Program-made: the position numbers and the translations under genes
Assembly: GCA_001464375.1 (NCBI GenBank)
Contig: LNEW01000069.1
Coordinates: 1-44,155 of the forward strand
Reading direction: 5' to 3'
From: Rhodospirillales bacterium Ga0074136
GTDB lineage: Bacteria; Pseudomonadota; Alphaproteobacteria; Acetobacterales; Acetobacteraceae
DNA: 44,155 nt
The notes under the pieces: generated by a model
What the model was told of the DNA's origin: nothing
Database searches by the model: none
Seen by the model: the letters and a program-made list of their open reading frames with translations, nothing else
Shown: positions 8,740 through 17,169 of the stretch, in pieces
Numbering within the stretch: position 1 is the stretch's first letter
Layout: each line of letters opens with the position of its first letter

Positions 8740-10121
8740 TCCCGACCATCGCCGAGGCTTCGCGCCGCATCGCCGCCAAGGACCTATCCCCGGTCGAATT
8801 CATGAAGGACCGGCTGGCGAAGGCGCAGGCGCTGAACCCTGAGATCCACGCCTTCATCCGCTTCACGCCCGAACTCGCGCTGGCCCAGGCGCAGGCGGCC
8901 GAGGCGCGGCAGATGGCCGGCACCCTGCGCGGCCCGCTCGATGGCATTCCGATCGCGCACAAGGATATCTACGAGACTGCGGGCATCCCCACCACGGGCC
9001 ATTCCCGCGTGTTGCAACACCACGTGCCGAAGGCGGATTCTGCCGCCGTGCGCGCCTGGGCGGATGGCGGTGCCGTGATGCTCGGTAAACTGGCCACGCA
9101 CGAATTCGCCTGGGGTGGCCCGTCCTTCGACCTGCCGTGGCCGCCGGCGCGCAACCCGTGGGACACGGCGCGGTTCACCTCGGGCTCGTCCTCGGGCACC
9201 GGCGCCGCGGTGGCGGCTGGCGTGATCCTGGGCGGCACGGGGTCGGATACCGGCGGGTCGATCCGCGGGCCCGCCGCGCTGTGCGGCACCGCGGGCATCA
9301 AGCCGACCTACGGGCTGTGTTCGCGCACGGGCGTGCTGCCGCTCTCGCAAAGCCTCGATACCGTCGGGCCGCTGGCCTGGACGGTCGAAGACTGCGCCAT
9401 CCTGCTCGATGCGCTGACCGGCCATGACCCGGCCGACCCGTCCAGCGCGAACCGGCCGAAGCCCGACCTGCTGACCGGGCTGAATGGCGGCGTGCGCGGC
9501 CTGCGCATCGGCGTGATCCGGCATTTCCACGAAACCGACTGGCCGGTGACCGCGGGTGTCGCCGCGGGCATCGCCGACGTCGCGCGGACGCTGGAAGGGC
9601 TGGGCGCAACGGTGGTCGAGGTCACGCTGCCGCCTCTGCAGGACTTCAACGCCGCGGGCTGGCTGATCCTCGCCGCCGATGCCTTCGCCGTGCACGAGCC
9701 CTGGCTGCGGACGAAGTACCGCGAGTACGGCGAATACCTGCGCGAACGCCTGGCCCTGGCCGGCACCATCACCGCCGCCGACTACCTGCAGGCGCAGCGC
9801 CGCCGGCGCGAATTGTGCGATGCGGTGGCGAAGGTGATGCAGGGCTGCGACCTGCTGCTGACCGCGGCGCAACCCGGCGAGGCGCCGCTGATCACCGTGC
9901 CCGGCAAGTGGACGTCCTTCGAAGTCGCGAACTTCACCATCCCGTTCAACCTGACCGGCCAGCCGGCGCTGACCGTCTGCGCCGGCTTCGGCGAGGGCGG
10001 CCTGCCGGTCGGCGCGCAACTGATCGGCCGGCCCTTCGAGGATGCGACGGTGCTGCGCGCCGGCCATGCCTATGAACAGGCGACCACCTGGCGGGCGCGG
10101 CGCCCGGCGATGGCGGGGTAG
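8736..10121 (+). CDS. Amidase-signature hydrolase (AtzE/GatA-like)
   Basis: A 461-residue amidase-signature enzyme that hydrolyses a carboxamide with a Ser-cisSer-Lys triad. The lysine is in PIAHKDIYETAG (about residue 75). The cis-serine is in SGSSSGTGAAVAAG. The nucleophile is in GSDTGGSIRGPAALCG. The C-terminal TIPFNLTGQPALTVCAG and GLPVGAQLIGRPF are typical of the GatA/AtzE branch. With the AtzG-like partner upstream it likely forms a two-subunit enzyme. GatB is absent here, so a role in Gln-tRNA formation is unlikely; a small amide or carboxybiuret-like substrate is possible but unproved. Confidence 0.88.
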   Translation: MIPTIAEASRRIAAKDLSPVEFMKDRLAKAQALNPEIHAFIRFTPELALAQAQAAEARQMAGTLRGPLDGIPIAHKDIYETAGIPTTGHSRVLQHHVPKADSAAVRAWADGGAVMLGKLATHEFAWGGPSFDLPWPPARNPWDTARFTSGSSSGTGAAVAAGVILGGTGSDTGGSIRGPAALCGTAGIKPTYGLCSRTGVLPLSQSLDTVGPLAWTVEDCAILLDALTGHDPADPSSANRPKPDLLTGLNGGVRGLRIGVIRHFHETDWPVTAGVAAGIADVARTLEGLGATVVEVTLPPLQDFNAAGWLILAADAFAVHEPWLRTKYREYGEYLRERLALAGTITAADYLQAQRRRRELCDAVAKVMQGCDLLLTAAQPGEAPLITVPGKWTSFEVANFTIPFNLTGQPALTVCAGFGEGGLPVGAQLIGRPFEDATVLRAGHAYEQATTWRARRPAMAG

Positions 10122-10141
10122 GCCCGGTATGCTGCCCGGGC
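10122..10141. terminator. Short GC hairpin between convergent genes
   Basis: GCCCGG and CCGGGC (10136-10141) pair around an 8-nt loop, directly after the amidase stop and before the 3' end of the convergent DUF155 gene. There is no T-run, so activity as a terminator is only suggested by position. Confidence 0.3.
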
Positions 10142-10172
10142 GCGTCGTGGCGGATCGCGCCGCGGCGCGCCC

Positions 10173-10955
10173 TCAGCCGCGCAGCAGCGGCTTCACCGCG
10201 TATTCCCACAGGGTGAAGACCACCTCGATCGCCACCAGGATCACGACCGCGGCCTCCAGCCGCAATGCGCGTCGGCCGTGGATCAGCGACAGCACGCCCT
10301 CGGTGGTGTCGCCGATCAGGGACAGTTTGCGGTCGAGCGCGGCGGAGCGTTCCTTCAACTCGTATTCATCCGCCAGCCGCGCGTGCAGGCGCTCGAGCGA
10401 CGGGTGGTCCCACAGGATCTCCGGCTTGTCCTCGGCCTCGACGCGCGCCGTGGTGCGGCTGCGCGCGGACAGCGCATGGCCGATCTGCCGGTGCAGCGCG
10501 CGGGAGGATGCGGCAAGCCGCCCCTCGGTCTTCAGCGTGGTGACCACCGGCTCCAGCCGGTCGAGCGCGGCGGCCAGCAGCGCTTCCTGATGCGCCAGCG
10601 CGGCCGACTTCGCCAGCGCATCCGCCACCACCGCGAGGCGCGGCACCGATAGGTCGCGCAGGCGGATCACGCCGTCGGGGTCGATGCCGTCCTGCTCGGC
10701 GCCGGTCTCGATGGTGGCCTTTTCCTCGATGGATGCTGGCAGCGGCGCGGTCAGGCGTGGCTTCAGCATCTCGATCACCGCGGCTTCCTGCGCGGCGGTG
10801 GCGCCAATGAAGACCACCGCACCCCAGCGGAAGGCGAAGGCGGTGAAGCCCTCGGGGGTGGCGAGCGGCACCGGGTCGGCCAGCGGCGCGCCCTCGCGCG
10901 GCAGGCCGCGATGGTCGAGCCGTTCGCCGAGCAGCAGTGCGCGCGCCTGGGTCAT
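10173..10955 (-). CDS. RMD1/DUF155 family membrane-anchored protein
   Basis: A 260-residue protein of the RMD1/YagE (DUF155) family. The N-terminal half has the family pattern FAFRWGAVVFIG. The central region is rich in charged helices, with DLSVPRLAVVADALAKS, and ends ILWDHPSLERLHARLADEYELKERSAAL; only parts of this run are quoted here as LWDHPSLERLHARL. The C-terminus has a single membrane segment (LEAAVVILVAIEVVFTLWEY). Yeast relatives are mitochondrial inner-membrane proteins needed for translation or meiotic division; bacterial function is unknown. It lies 2 nt downstream of the class III aminotransferase on the same strand, so the pair is probably one transcript. Confidence 0.8.
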   Translation of the reverse strand: MTQARALLLGERLDHRGLPREGAPLADPVPLATPEGFTAFAFRWGAVVFIGATAAQEAAVIEMLKPRLTAPLPASIEEKATIETGAEQDGIDPDGVIRLRDLSVPRLAVVADALAKSAALAHQEALLAAALDRLEPVVTTLKTEGRLAASSRALHRQIGHALSARSRTTARVEAEDKPEILWDHPSLERLHARLADEYELKERSAALDRKLSLIGDTTEGVLSLIHGRRALRLEAAVVILVAIEVVFTLWEYAVKPLLRG

Positions 10956-10957
10956 GG

Positions 10958-12343
10958 TCAGGCGATCTCGCCCTCGGCGCGCAGGTCCAGCAGGGCGGCG
11001 CGGAAGGCGGCGACGGTCGCCTCGATCTCCGCCGGTCCGTGCATGGCGCTGACCGGCCCGCCCGGCCAGGGCGAGAAATCCACGCCATGCGTGCGCATGG
11101 CCAGCAGGAGCTTGACGATGCTGGCGTTGCCGCGCGGCGCCTTGAGGTCGGCATAGCCCAGCGCCAGCGGGTCGAAGCCGCGCGGCGTGATCGGCAGCCG
11201 GTTCCAGTTGGTGAAGATGTGGATGCCGGTGTGCTGGCCATACACCGCCCAGGGGATCGACAGCGCATCGAGCACGTCGTTCATCGCGCCGCGCAGCGTG
11301 GCGGCGGTCGCGTGCGTGCGTGCAATGGCGTCGGTGTCGCGCAGGATTTCCAGCGTGGCGATGCCCGCCGCCGCCGACAGCGGGTTCGCGTTGTAGGTGC
11401 CCTGGTGCGGGATTTTCTCCACGCCCCGCGCGGCCGCGCGCTCGGGGTCGAGCAGTTCCAGCAGGTCGGTGCGCCCGACCACCGCGCCGCCGGGCAGTCC
11501 GCCGGCCAGGATTTTTGCGAGCGTCGTCAGGTCCGGCGTGATGCCCAGCACCTCCTGCGCGCCGCCGCGGGCCACGCGGAAGCCGGTCACCACCTCGTCG
11601 AACACCAGCACCACGCCGTGCTTCGCGGTCGCGGCGCGCAACAGGTGCACGAAGTCCGGCCGCAGCGGCACCTGGCCGTAGGTCGAACCCGTGGGTTCCA
11701 GGATGGCGGCGGCGATCTCGTGGCCATGCGCGGCCAGGAGAGCCGACAACCCGGCGTCGTCGTTCGGGTCCGCCAGCAGCACGCTTTCGCTGAGCCCCTC
11801 GAGGATTCCCGGCGTCGGCGTGCCATCGAAATGGTTGGTCACGCCAAAGGCCACATGGTCATGCCAGCCGTGGAAATGGCCGCGCAGGCGCAGCAGCTTC
11901 GAACGGCCCGTCGCGGCGCGTGCGACGCGCAGCGCCATCAGCGTCGCCTCGGTGCCGGAATTGGTGAAGCGGATCATCTGCGCGCTCGGCAGCATGTCCT
12001 TGATCAGTTCGGCCCAGCGGTTCTCCAGCGCGTGGTTGGCGCCGTAATGCGTGCCCTTGGCCAATTGTTCGGCCACCCGCGCCGTCACCACGGGATGCGC
12101 ATGGCCCAGGATCAGCGCGCCATGGCCGCCGGCGTAGTCGATGTATTCATGGCCATCGACGTCCCATTTGCGCGCACCCGCGGCGCGCGCCACCGCGATC
12201 GGATGCGGGCGGACATAGCGCGTGTCGTGGGTGACGCCGCCGGGGAAATGCGTGCGCGCCTCGGCATAGGCCGCGGCACTGCCCGGCGTATGCGCCGTGA
12301 AGGCGGCGATGATCGGGGAATTGGTGGGCGGGATGGCTTTCAT
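10958..12343 (-). CDS. Class III aminotransferase, glutamate-1-semialdehyde-aminomutase-like
   Basis: A 461-residue PLP enzyme of the HemL-like class III group. Motifs include FPGGVTHDTRYVRPHPI, DYAGGHGALILGHAHP, RFTNSGTEATLMALRVAR, the PLP-binding VFDEVVTGFRVA and the catalytic lysine in TTLAKILAGGLPGGAVVG. Despite the HemL resemblance, alphaproteobacteria usually make 5-aminolevulinate by the glycine route, so a role as an aminotransferase on another substrate is more likely. The start at 12343 (MKAIPPTNSPI) fits family length and has GAGG upstream. An ATG 60 nt further up is also possible (GGAGA upstream). It is divergent from the B12-dependent reductase gene. Confidence 0.85.
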   Translation of the reverse strand: MKAIPPTNSPIIAAFTAHTPGSAAAYAEARTHFPGGVTHDTRYVRPHPIAVARAAGARKWDVDGHEYIDYAGGHGALILGHAHPVVTARVAEQLAKGTHYGANHALENRWAELIKDMLPSAQMIRFTNSGTEATLMALRVARAATGRSKLLRLRGHFHGWHDHVAFGVTNHFDGTPTPGILEGLSESVLLADPNDDAGLSALLAAHGHEIAAAILEPTGSTYGQVPLRPDFVHLLRAATAKHGVVLVFDEVVTGFRVARGGAQEVLGITPDLTTLAKILAGGLPGGAVVGRTDLLELLDPERAAARGVEKIPHQGTYNANPLSAAAGIATLEILRDTDAIARTHATAATLRGAMNDVLDALSIPWAVYGQHTGIHIFTNWNRLPITPRGFDPLALGYADLKAPRGNASIVKLLLAMRTHGVDFSPWPGGPVSAMHGPAEIEATVAAFRAALLDLRAEGEIA

Positions 12344-12499
12344 GGGGGGCCTCGGCGGGGCTGCGGCGGCGCCAGCCTGCGCGGCCTGCCATGCGCTGTC
12401 CATGGGGCTGTGTCTCCGAGATGTGGTGTGAATCCTGCCATCGGAGGTCTATATGGAGGGGGTCGCTGGCCGATCCGCCGGCCGGCGCCCGAGGACCCG

Positions 12500-14926
12500 A
12501 TGGACGGTTTTGCCCCCGCGCCGGCACCCCCGCCGGCGCCACCCACCATGACACCCCCGCCCGGTTCGGCTTTCGGCACCGCGCCGGTCGTCGCCCGCGG
12601 CTTCGACCCGGGGATGGGCCTGGCGGTCGCGCGGCGCACCGTGCTGCGCGCCGAGGACGGGGAGGATTTCGGCCGCGTCGCCGCGCGCGTTGCCGCCGGC
12701 AACATGGGCCTGCTCGGGCGCGACCTGACAGCGGCCGATGATGCGGAACAGGCGCAACTGCGCAATGCCATCGCGACCGGTGCGCTGGTCACCTCCGGCC
12801 GCCACCTCCAGCACGGCGATCCTGGGCAGCCGCGGCGCAACATGGAGGTCTTCACCAACTGCGCCACCGCCGGTGCGTCCTTCACCAAGTTCTACCTGCT
12901 GCTGAACGGTGCCGGCGTGGGTCGCGCCTATGACGACGCGCTGTGCCCGGTCGATTGGGCGGATGCGCCGGACGTGTTGCTGTATCTCTCGCCCGCCCAT
13001 CCCGACTGGCCGCAGGGACGCGCCGCGCTGCATCGCTTCGGCGTCGAATTCGGCCTGCTGCGCTGGGGCATGGGGCCGGACGCCTTCGGCGACGCCGAGG
13101 AAGCCGATGTCCGCGGCTTCCTGGCGCGCGAATTGGTGCACGACCTGGCGCGCGTGCCGGCGGATGCCATCCGCCACCGCATCGCCGACACGCGCGAGGG
13201 CTGGGCGCGCGCCATCGAGATCCTGGAAGGCATGGCGCATCGCGGCGAGCGCGGGCGCACCCTGCTGCTCGACCTGTCCGATATCCGCCCGCTCGGCCAG
13301 CCGATCCTGGGCATGCAGGGGCGCCCGGCCTCCGGCCCGCTGTCGCTGCTGCGCGCCTTCATCACCCTGCGGCGCGAGGTGATCGAGGCCGCGCGCGACC
13401 GCGACCCGCAGGGCGAGGCGATGCGCCCCTGGGAACAGGCGCTGCGCGCCGACCACATCCTGTCCACCGAGGTGCAGGTGGGTGGCGCGCGGCGCGCGGC
13501 GCGCATGGCGACCAAATCCTGGCGCGACCCCGGTGCGCTGCGCTTCGTGCGGCTGAAGGCGGAGGGCGGGCTGTGGACCGCCAATCATTCGCTGATGGTC
13601 GATGCCGAATTCTGGGCGCGCGTCGGGCGCACGGACGACGAACCGCTGACGCGGCACGCGCGCGCGCTGTTCGCCGCGGCAACCGCCTGTGCCTACGTCA
13701 ACGGAGAGCCCGGCTTCATCAACGGCGACAAGCTCGAAGACGCGCGCAGCGGCTTCGCGCGGGAGAAGCCCGCGACGGCGGAGGCCGGTTCGTCGCGCTA
13801 TCGCGTGCAGGAGGGTGCGGCGGTCCTGGCCGATGTGGCGCGCCGCGCCGCCACCGCGCATTTCCCGGTCACCACGAATCCCTGCGGCGAGGTCGTGCTG
13901 CATGTCACCGGCGGCTATTGCGTGATCGCGGATTTCGCGCCGCTGCTGGCCTGCCCGGTGCCGTTCGACGCGCTGACGCCCGGCGCGGTGCCGGCCGATG
14001 TGGCGCGCGCCTGGGATGACCGGGTGGAGGCCGCGGTGCGGCTCGGCGTGCGCTTCCTCATCCGGGTGAACCGGATGGATGCGCTCTATGCCGCCGAGGT
14101 GGCGCGCACCAATCGCATCGGCATCGGCCCGACCGGCCTGCATGAATGGGCGTGGGCGCGCTTCGGCCTGGCCTTCCGGGACCTGCTGGACGAGGACCGC
14201 GCGCGGCCCTTCTGGGATGCGCTGGCACGGCTGTCCGATGCCGCGAAGGATGAAGCCACGTCCTACGCCGCCGCCCTGGGCTTGGCGCCGCCCGCGACGG
14301 TCACCACCATCAAGCCGGCGGGCACCACCAGCAAGTTGTTCGGCCTGACCGAGGGCGCGCACCTGCCCGCGCGCCGGCAATACCTGCGCTGGGTGCAGTT
14401 CCGCGGCGGGCCGGATGGCAGGGGCGGCTGGCTGGCCGGCGGCGACCCGCTGATCGGCGACTACGCCGCGCGCGGCTATCCGGTGCGTGCGCTCGAGACC
14501 TTCCCGGGTGTCTCCATCGTCGGCTTCCCGACGCTGCCGCTGATCCAGCGCCTGGGGATCGGCGACCGCCTGGTCACCGCACCGGAAGCGAGCCCGGAGG
14601 AACAGTATCGGTGGCTCGGCCTGCTCGAACGCCACTGGATCGGGCAGCGTCGCGGCAACCAGGTCTCCTACACGCTGAAGATCGCGACCGACCGTGTCGG
14701 GCTGGAGGAATTCCGCGCCATCCTGCGGACCCATCAGCCCCTGCTGCGCTGCTGCGCCGTGCTGCCGAGCCGGCCCGACCGCGACCTCGGCTACGAATAC
14801 CTGCCGGAGGAGGAAGTGGACGAGGACCGCTTCCGCGCCATCGCCGCCGCGATCGACGATCCCGGCGTGGCGGAGGCGGTGGACCTCGCGCGGCTGCAAT
14901 GCGAGGCGGGCGTCTGCCCGATCTAG
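12500..14926 (+). CDS. nrdJ: Adenosylcobalamin-dependent ribonucleoside-triphosphate reductase (class II, monomeric type)
   Basis: Reduces ribonucleotides to deoxyribonucleotides using a cobalamin-derived thiyl radical. The 808-residue protein aligns in order with the Lactobacillus leichmannii enzyme: ADTREGWARAIEIL, LLLDLSDIRPLGQPILG, NPCGEVVL, IKPAGTTSKLFGLTEGAH and the C-terminal CEAGVCPI. All five functional cysteines are seen: C121 (TNC), radical C462 (NPCGE), C474 (GGYC) and the shuttle pair C801/C806. A Pro/Ala-rich leader of about 25 residues precedes the family start. GAGGA lies before the ATG. Its stop codon overlaps the stop of the convergent hydroxylase gene (CTAG). Alphaproteobacterial class II reductases are usually the long NrdJ type, so this monomeric form may be acquired. 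Confidence 0.9.
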   Translation: MDGFAPAPAPPPAPPTMTPPPGSAFGTAPVVARGFDPGMGLAVARRTVLRAEDGEDFGRVAARVAAGNMGLLGRDLTAADDAEQAQLRNAIATGALVTSGRHLQHGDPGQPRRNMEVFTNCATAGASFTKFYLLLNGAGVGRAYDDALCPVDWADAPDVLLYLSPAHPDWPQGRAALHRFGVEFGLLRWGMGPDAFGDAEEADVRGFLARELVHDLARVPADAIRHRIADTREGWARAIEILEGMAHRGERGRTLLLDLSDIRPLGQPILGMQGRPASGPLSLLRAFITLRREVIEAARDRDPQGEAMRPWEQALRADHILSTEVQVGGARRAARMATKSWRDPGALRFVRLKAEGGLWTANHSLMVDAEFWARVGRTDDEPLTRHARALFAAATACAYVNGEPGFINGDKLEDARSGFAREKPATAEAGSSRYRVQEGAAVLADVARRAATAHFPVTTNPCGEVVLHVTGGYCVIADFAPLLACPVPFDALTPGAVPADVARAWDDRVEAAVRLGVRFLIRVNRMDALYAAEVARTNRIGIGPTGLHEWAWARFGLAFRDLLDEDRARPFWDALARLSDAAKDEATSYAAALGLAPPATVTTIKPAGTTSKLFGLTEGAHLPARRQYLRWVQFRGGPDGRGGWLAGGDPLIGDYAARGYPVRALETFPGVSIVGFPTLPLIQRLGIGDRLVTAPEASPEEQYRWLGLLERHWIGQRRGNQVSYTLKIATDRVGLEEFRAILRTHQPLLRCCAVLPSRPDRDLGYEYLPEEEVDEDRFRAIAAAIDDPGVAEAVDLARLQCEAGVCPI

Positions 14927-15708
14927 CCCCTGAAGGGCTGGACCAGCAGCCGGTCGATCCGCTGCTCGCGATCCGCCCGCAGCCCCTCGACGCCGATCAC
15001 CATGCCGAGCTGCCCCTTTTCCGGCTCGGCCACATAGGTGCCGAACATCCTGTCCCACACCGACAGGCAGAAGCCGAAATCGCTGTCCGTCTCGGCGCGG
15101 ATTTCGGAATGGTGCACGCGGTGCATGTCCGGCGTGACCAGCACCCAGCGCAGCGGCCGGTCGAGCCAGGCCGGGATCGCGACATTGGCGTGGTTGAACA
15201 GCGCCGTCGCATTCAGCAGCACCTCGAACACCAGCACCGCTTCGGGCGGCGCGCCCAGCGCCACCACCACCACGCCCTTGATGGCGAGCGAAAGCAGGAT
15301 CTCAACCGGATGGAAGCGCAGGCCCGACGACGCATCCAGTTCAGGGTCCGCGTGATGCACCCGGTGCAGCCGCCAGAGCACGGGCACCGCATGGAATACG
15401 CGATGCTGGAAGTAGATCAGCATGTCGAGCAACAGCACCGCGACCGGCGCCGCCACCCAGAACGGCACGTCGAACGCCGGCATCAACCCCAGCCCGCGCG
15501 ACTCCGCCCAGATCGCGATGCCGACCGCCCCTGCCGGCGCCACCACCCGCAGCAGCCCCGTCGCCACCGCGACCAGGCCGAGGTTGGAGGGCCAGCGCCG
15601 CCAGGCCAGGCGCTGCGGGCGGCGCGGGAAGGCGAATTCCAGCGCCGCCATCGCCAGCAGCACGGCGGCGAAGACGGAAAGCCGGATCAGCGGTTCATGT
15701 GTCAGCAT
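14923..15708 (-). CDS. Sterol desaturase/fatty acid hydroxylase family membrane protein
   Basis: A 261-residue integral membrane di-iron enzyme that uses O2 to hydroxylate or desaturate a lipid-like substrate. The histidine clusters are clear: HRVFH (102-106), HRVHH (115-119) and HRVHH (196-200), plus NHAN at 172-175. Three or four hydrophobic helices lie at about 9-25, 42-68, 84-100 and 143-170. The start MLTHEPLIRL is the first ATG that gives the usual N-terminal helix. It is divergent from the HupE-type permease with a 78-nt spacer and overlaps the reductase gene tail to tail. Substrate is unknown; hopanoid, carotenoid or fatty-acid lipids are options. Confidence 0.87.
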   Translation of the reverse strand: MLTHEPLIRLSVFAAVLLAMAALEFAFPRRPQRLAWRRWPSNLGLVAVATGLLRVVAPAGAVGIAIWAESRGLGLMPAFDVPFWVAAPVAVLLLDMLIYFQHRVFHAVPVLWRLHRVHHADPELDASSGLRFHPVEILLSLAIKGVVVVALGAPPEAVLVFEVLLNATALFNHANVAIPAWLDRPLRWVLVTPDMHRVHHSEIRAETDSDFGFCLSVWDRMFGTYVAEPEKGQLGMVIGVEGLRADREQRIDRLLVQPFRG

Positions 15709-15763
15709 CACTGCGCATGTAGAGCGTCCCGGCGCCCCTTGCAGGGGTGGGCCAGCGGGGGGA

Positions 15764-15790
15764 GCATGGGGAAAAGGAGTCTCCCCATGC
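15764..15790 (+). promoter_or_regulatory. Hairpin enclosing the ribosome-binding site and start codon of the HupE-type gene
   Basis: GCATGGGGA (15764-15772) pairs perfectly with TCCCCATGC (15782-15790). The second arm contains the ATG start codon, and the 9-nt loop AAAGGAGTC carries the Shine-Dalgarno sequence. The structure would present the ribosome-binding site while holding the start codon in the stem. A smaller hairpin (CCCCT/AGGGG, 15735-15747) lies just upstream. Confidence 0.6.
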
Positions 15791-16386
15791 CGTTTCGCCT
15801 GGCCTTGATCCTCTCCCTCGCGCCGCTGCCCGCGCTCGCGCATCACCCGATGGGCGGGGAGGTGCCCGCCACGCTGTGGCAGGGCTTCGCCTCGGGCATC
15901 GGGCATCCGGTGATCGGGCCGGACCATTTGGCCTTCCTGCTGGCGGCGGGCGTGCTGGCGGCGACGCTGGGCGCGGGGCGCGGCATGGTGGCGATTTTCG
16001 CCTTCGTGCTCGGCGGCTTCGGCGGGAGCCTCGCGCATATCGCCGGCATCGGCTTCGGCCCGGTCGAGGCGTTGGTGGCGCTGAGCGTCGTGGCCGTGGG
16101 CCTGGCGCTGCTGTGGCGGGGCGTGCCGGCGGCGTTGGTGCCGGTTGGCTTTGCGCTGGCCGGCCTTGCGCATGGCCATGCCTTCGCCGAGGCCATCATC
16201 GGCGCCGAGGCCACGCCGCTGGCGGCATATCTGTTCGCGTTGGCGCTGGCGCAGGCGGCGATCGGACTGGGTGCGATGCTGGTGGCGCGGCGGCTCGGTG
16301 CCGATGCGCCGCGGCTGCGCCTCCCGGCCGGGGCGGTCGCGATGGTCACCGGCGTGGTGTTCCTGGCCAGCGCGCTGGCCGCCTGA
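15787..16386 (+). CDS. HupE/UreJ family metal permease (nickel/cobalt type)
   Basis: A 199-residue inner-membrane protein of the HupE/UreJ family, members of which import nickel or cobalt. A signal-peptide-like start (ALILSLAPLPALA) is followed by a His-rich mature N-terminus (HHPMGGE) and the family signature GHPVIGPDHLAF (residues 39-50). About six further membrane helices follow, with a second His motif GLAHGHAFAEAI. No hydrogenase or urease genes are nearby, so the metal is not used for a neighbouring enzyme of that kind. The B12-dependent reductase two genes away suggests cobalt as an alternative, which is only inference. AAAGGAG precedes the ATG but lies in a hairpin loop. Confidence 0.85.
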   Translation: MPFRLALILSLAPLPALAHHPMGGEVPATLWQGFASGIGHPVIGPDHLAFLLAAGVLAATLGAGRGMVAIFAFVLGGFGGSLAHIAGIGFGPVEALVALSVVAVGLALLWRGVPAALVPVGFALAGLAHGHAFAEAIIGAEATPLAAYLFALALAQAAIGLGAMLVARRLGADAPRLRLPAGAVAMVTGVVFLASALAA

Positions 16387-16393
16387 CCGGACA

Positions 16394-16420
16394 GCCGGGC
16401 GAAAGGTCTCGCCGCCCGGC
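16394..16420 (+). terminator. Hairpin after the HupE-type gene
   Basis: GCCGGGC (16394-16400) pairs with GCCCGGC (16414-16420). An inner GGCGA/TCGCC pairing is also possible. It starts 8 nt after the stop codon and could end the transcript; there is no T-tract. Confidence 0.4.
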
Positions 16421-16481
16421 GATGCGCGGCGCATGGTCTGAACCCAGCGGCCCGGATGCGGCCGCGCGGAGGAACACGGAC

Positions 16482-17147
16482 ATGACCCGGATCGCAACGC
16501 TGTGCACGGCGGCGGCCCTCGCGGCCCTGGGCGGCGCCGCCGCGCAGGCCCAGGCGCCAACGCCGGCGCAGATGAGCTTCTTCGTGACCAGCGTGGGCAG
16601 CGGCCGCGGCGCCGATCTCGGTGGCCTGGCCGGCGCGGATGCGCATTGCCAGGCGCTGGCGCAGGCGGCCGGCGCGGGGCAGCGCACCTGGCGTGCCTAT
16701 CTCAGCACCAGCGCCGTGGGTGGCGCACCGGCGGTGAATGCCCGCGACAGGATCGGCGCCGGGCCGTGGCGCAATGCGCTGGGCGTCGTGGTGGCCGCCA
16801 GCGTCGATGAACTGCACGGCGCCAACAACCTGACCAAGCAGACCTCGCTGAGCGAACGCGGCGCCGTGGTGAACGGGCGCGGCGACACGCCCAACATGCA
16901 CGACGTGCTGACCGGATCGCAGGAGGATGGCCGCGCCTTCGCCGGCGCCGAGGACCGCACCTGCCGCAACTGGACCTATGGCGGGCCGGATGGCGCGGCG
17001 ATGGTGGGCCACCATGACCGCATCGGGCTGCGCGACGATGCGGCCTCGCGGTCGTGGAACACCTCGCATCCCTCGCGCGGCTGCACGCAGGAAGCGCTGG
17101 TGAGCACCGGCGGGGCCGGGCTGTTCATGTGCTTCGCCATCAATTGA
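16482..17147 (+). CDS. Secreted lectin/endostatin-like domain protein
   Basis: A 221-residue exported protein. Residues 1-24 are a signal peptide (TLCTAAALAALGGAAAQAQ). The rest is one domain beginning FFVTSVGSGRGADLGGL, then AGADAHCQALAQAAGAG and TWRAYLSTSA. It continues with RDRIGAGPWRNALGVVV, ELHGANNLTKQTSL, NMHDVLTGSQEDGRAF, CRNWTYGG and SHPSRGCTQEAL. This pattern, with paired cysteines, resembles the C-type-lectin-like collagen NC10/endostatin and DUF1554 fold seen in bacterial hypothetical proteins. GGAGGA lies before the ATG. It stands alone between a hairpin and a convergent MFS gene. Ligand and role are unknown. Confidence 0.7.
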   Translation: MTRIATLCTAAALAALGGAAAQAQAPTPAQMSFFVTSVGSGRGADLGGLAGADAHCQALAQAAGAGQRTWRAYLSTSAVGGAPAVNARDRIGAGPWRNALGVVVAASVDELHGANNLTKQTSLSERGAVVNGRGDTPNMHDVLTGSQEDGRAFAGAEDRTCRNWTYGGPDGAAMVGHHDRIGLRDDAASRSWNTSHPSRGCTQEALVSTGGAGLFMCFAIN

Positions 17148-17169
17148 CCGGCGCCGGCCGGGCCGCTGC

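Noticed and set aside
8736-10121. GatA subunit of Glu-tRNA amidotransferase
   Set aside because: No gatB nearby, and the small partner resembles AtzG rather than housekeeping GatC.
10958-12343. HemL (heme biosynthesis) assignment
   Set aside because: Resembles the family, but alphaproteobacteria normally use ALA synthase, and the neighbours are not tetrapyrrole genes. Left as a class III aminotransferase.
12344-12499. Cobalamin riboswitch before the reductase
   Set aside because: The divergent spacer is too short, and no B12-box-like sequence or matching fold was found.
10937-14926. Apparent 1329-codon reading frame
   Set aside because: The first ~520 codons are antisense to the class III aminotransferase and have Arg/Gly/His-rich shadow composition. 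Only the part from 12500 is the reductase.
12449-15058. Long minus-strand frame opposite the reductase
   Set aside because: Shadow of the reductase gene, with low-complexity composition and no family motifs.
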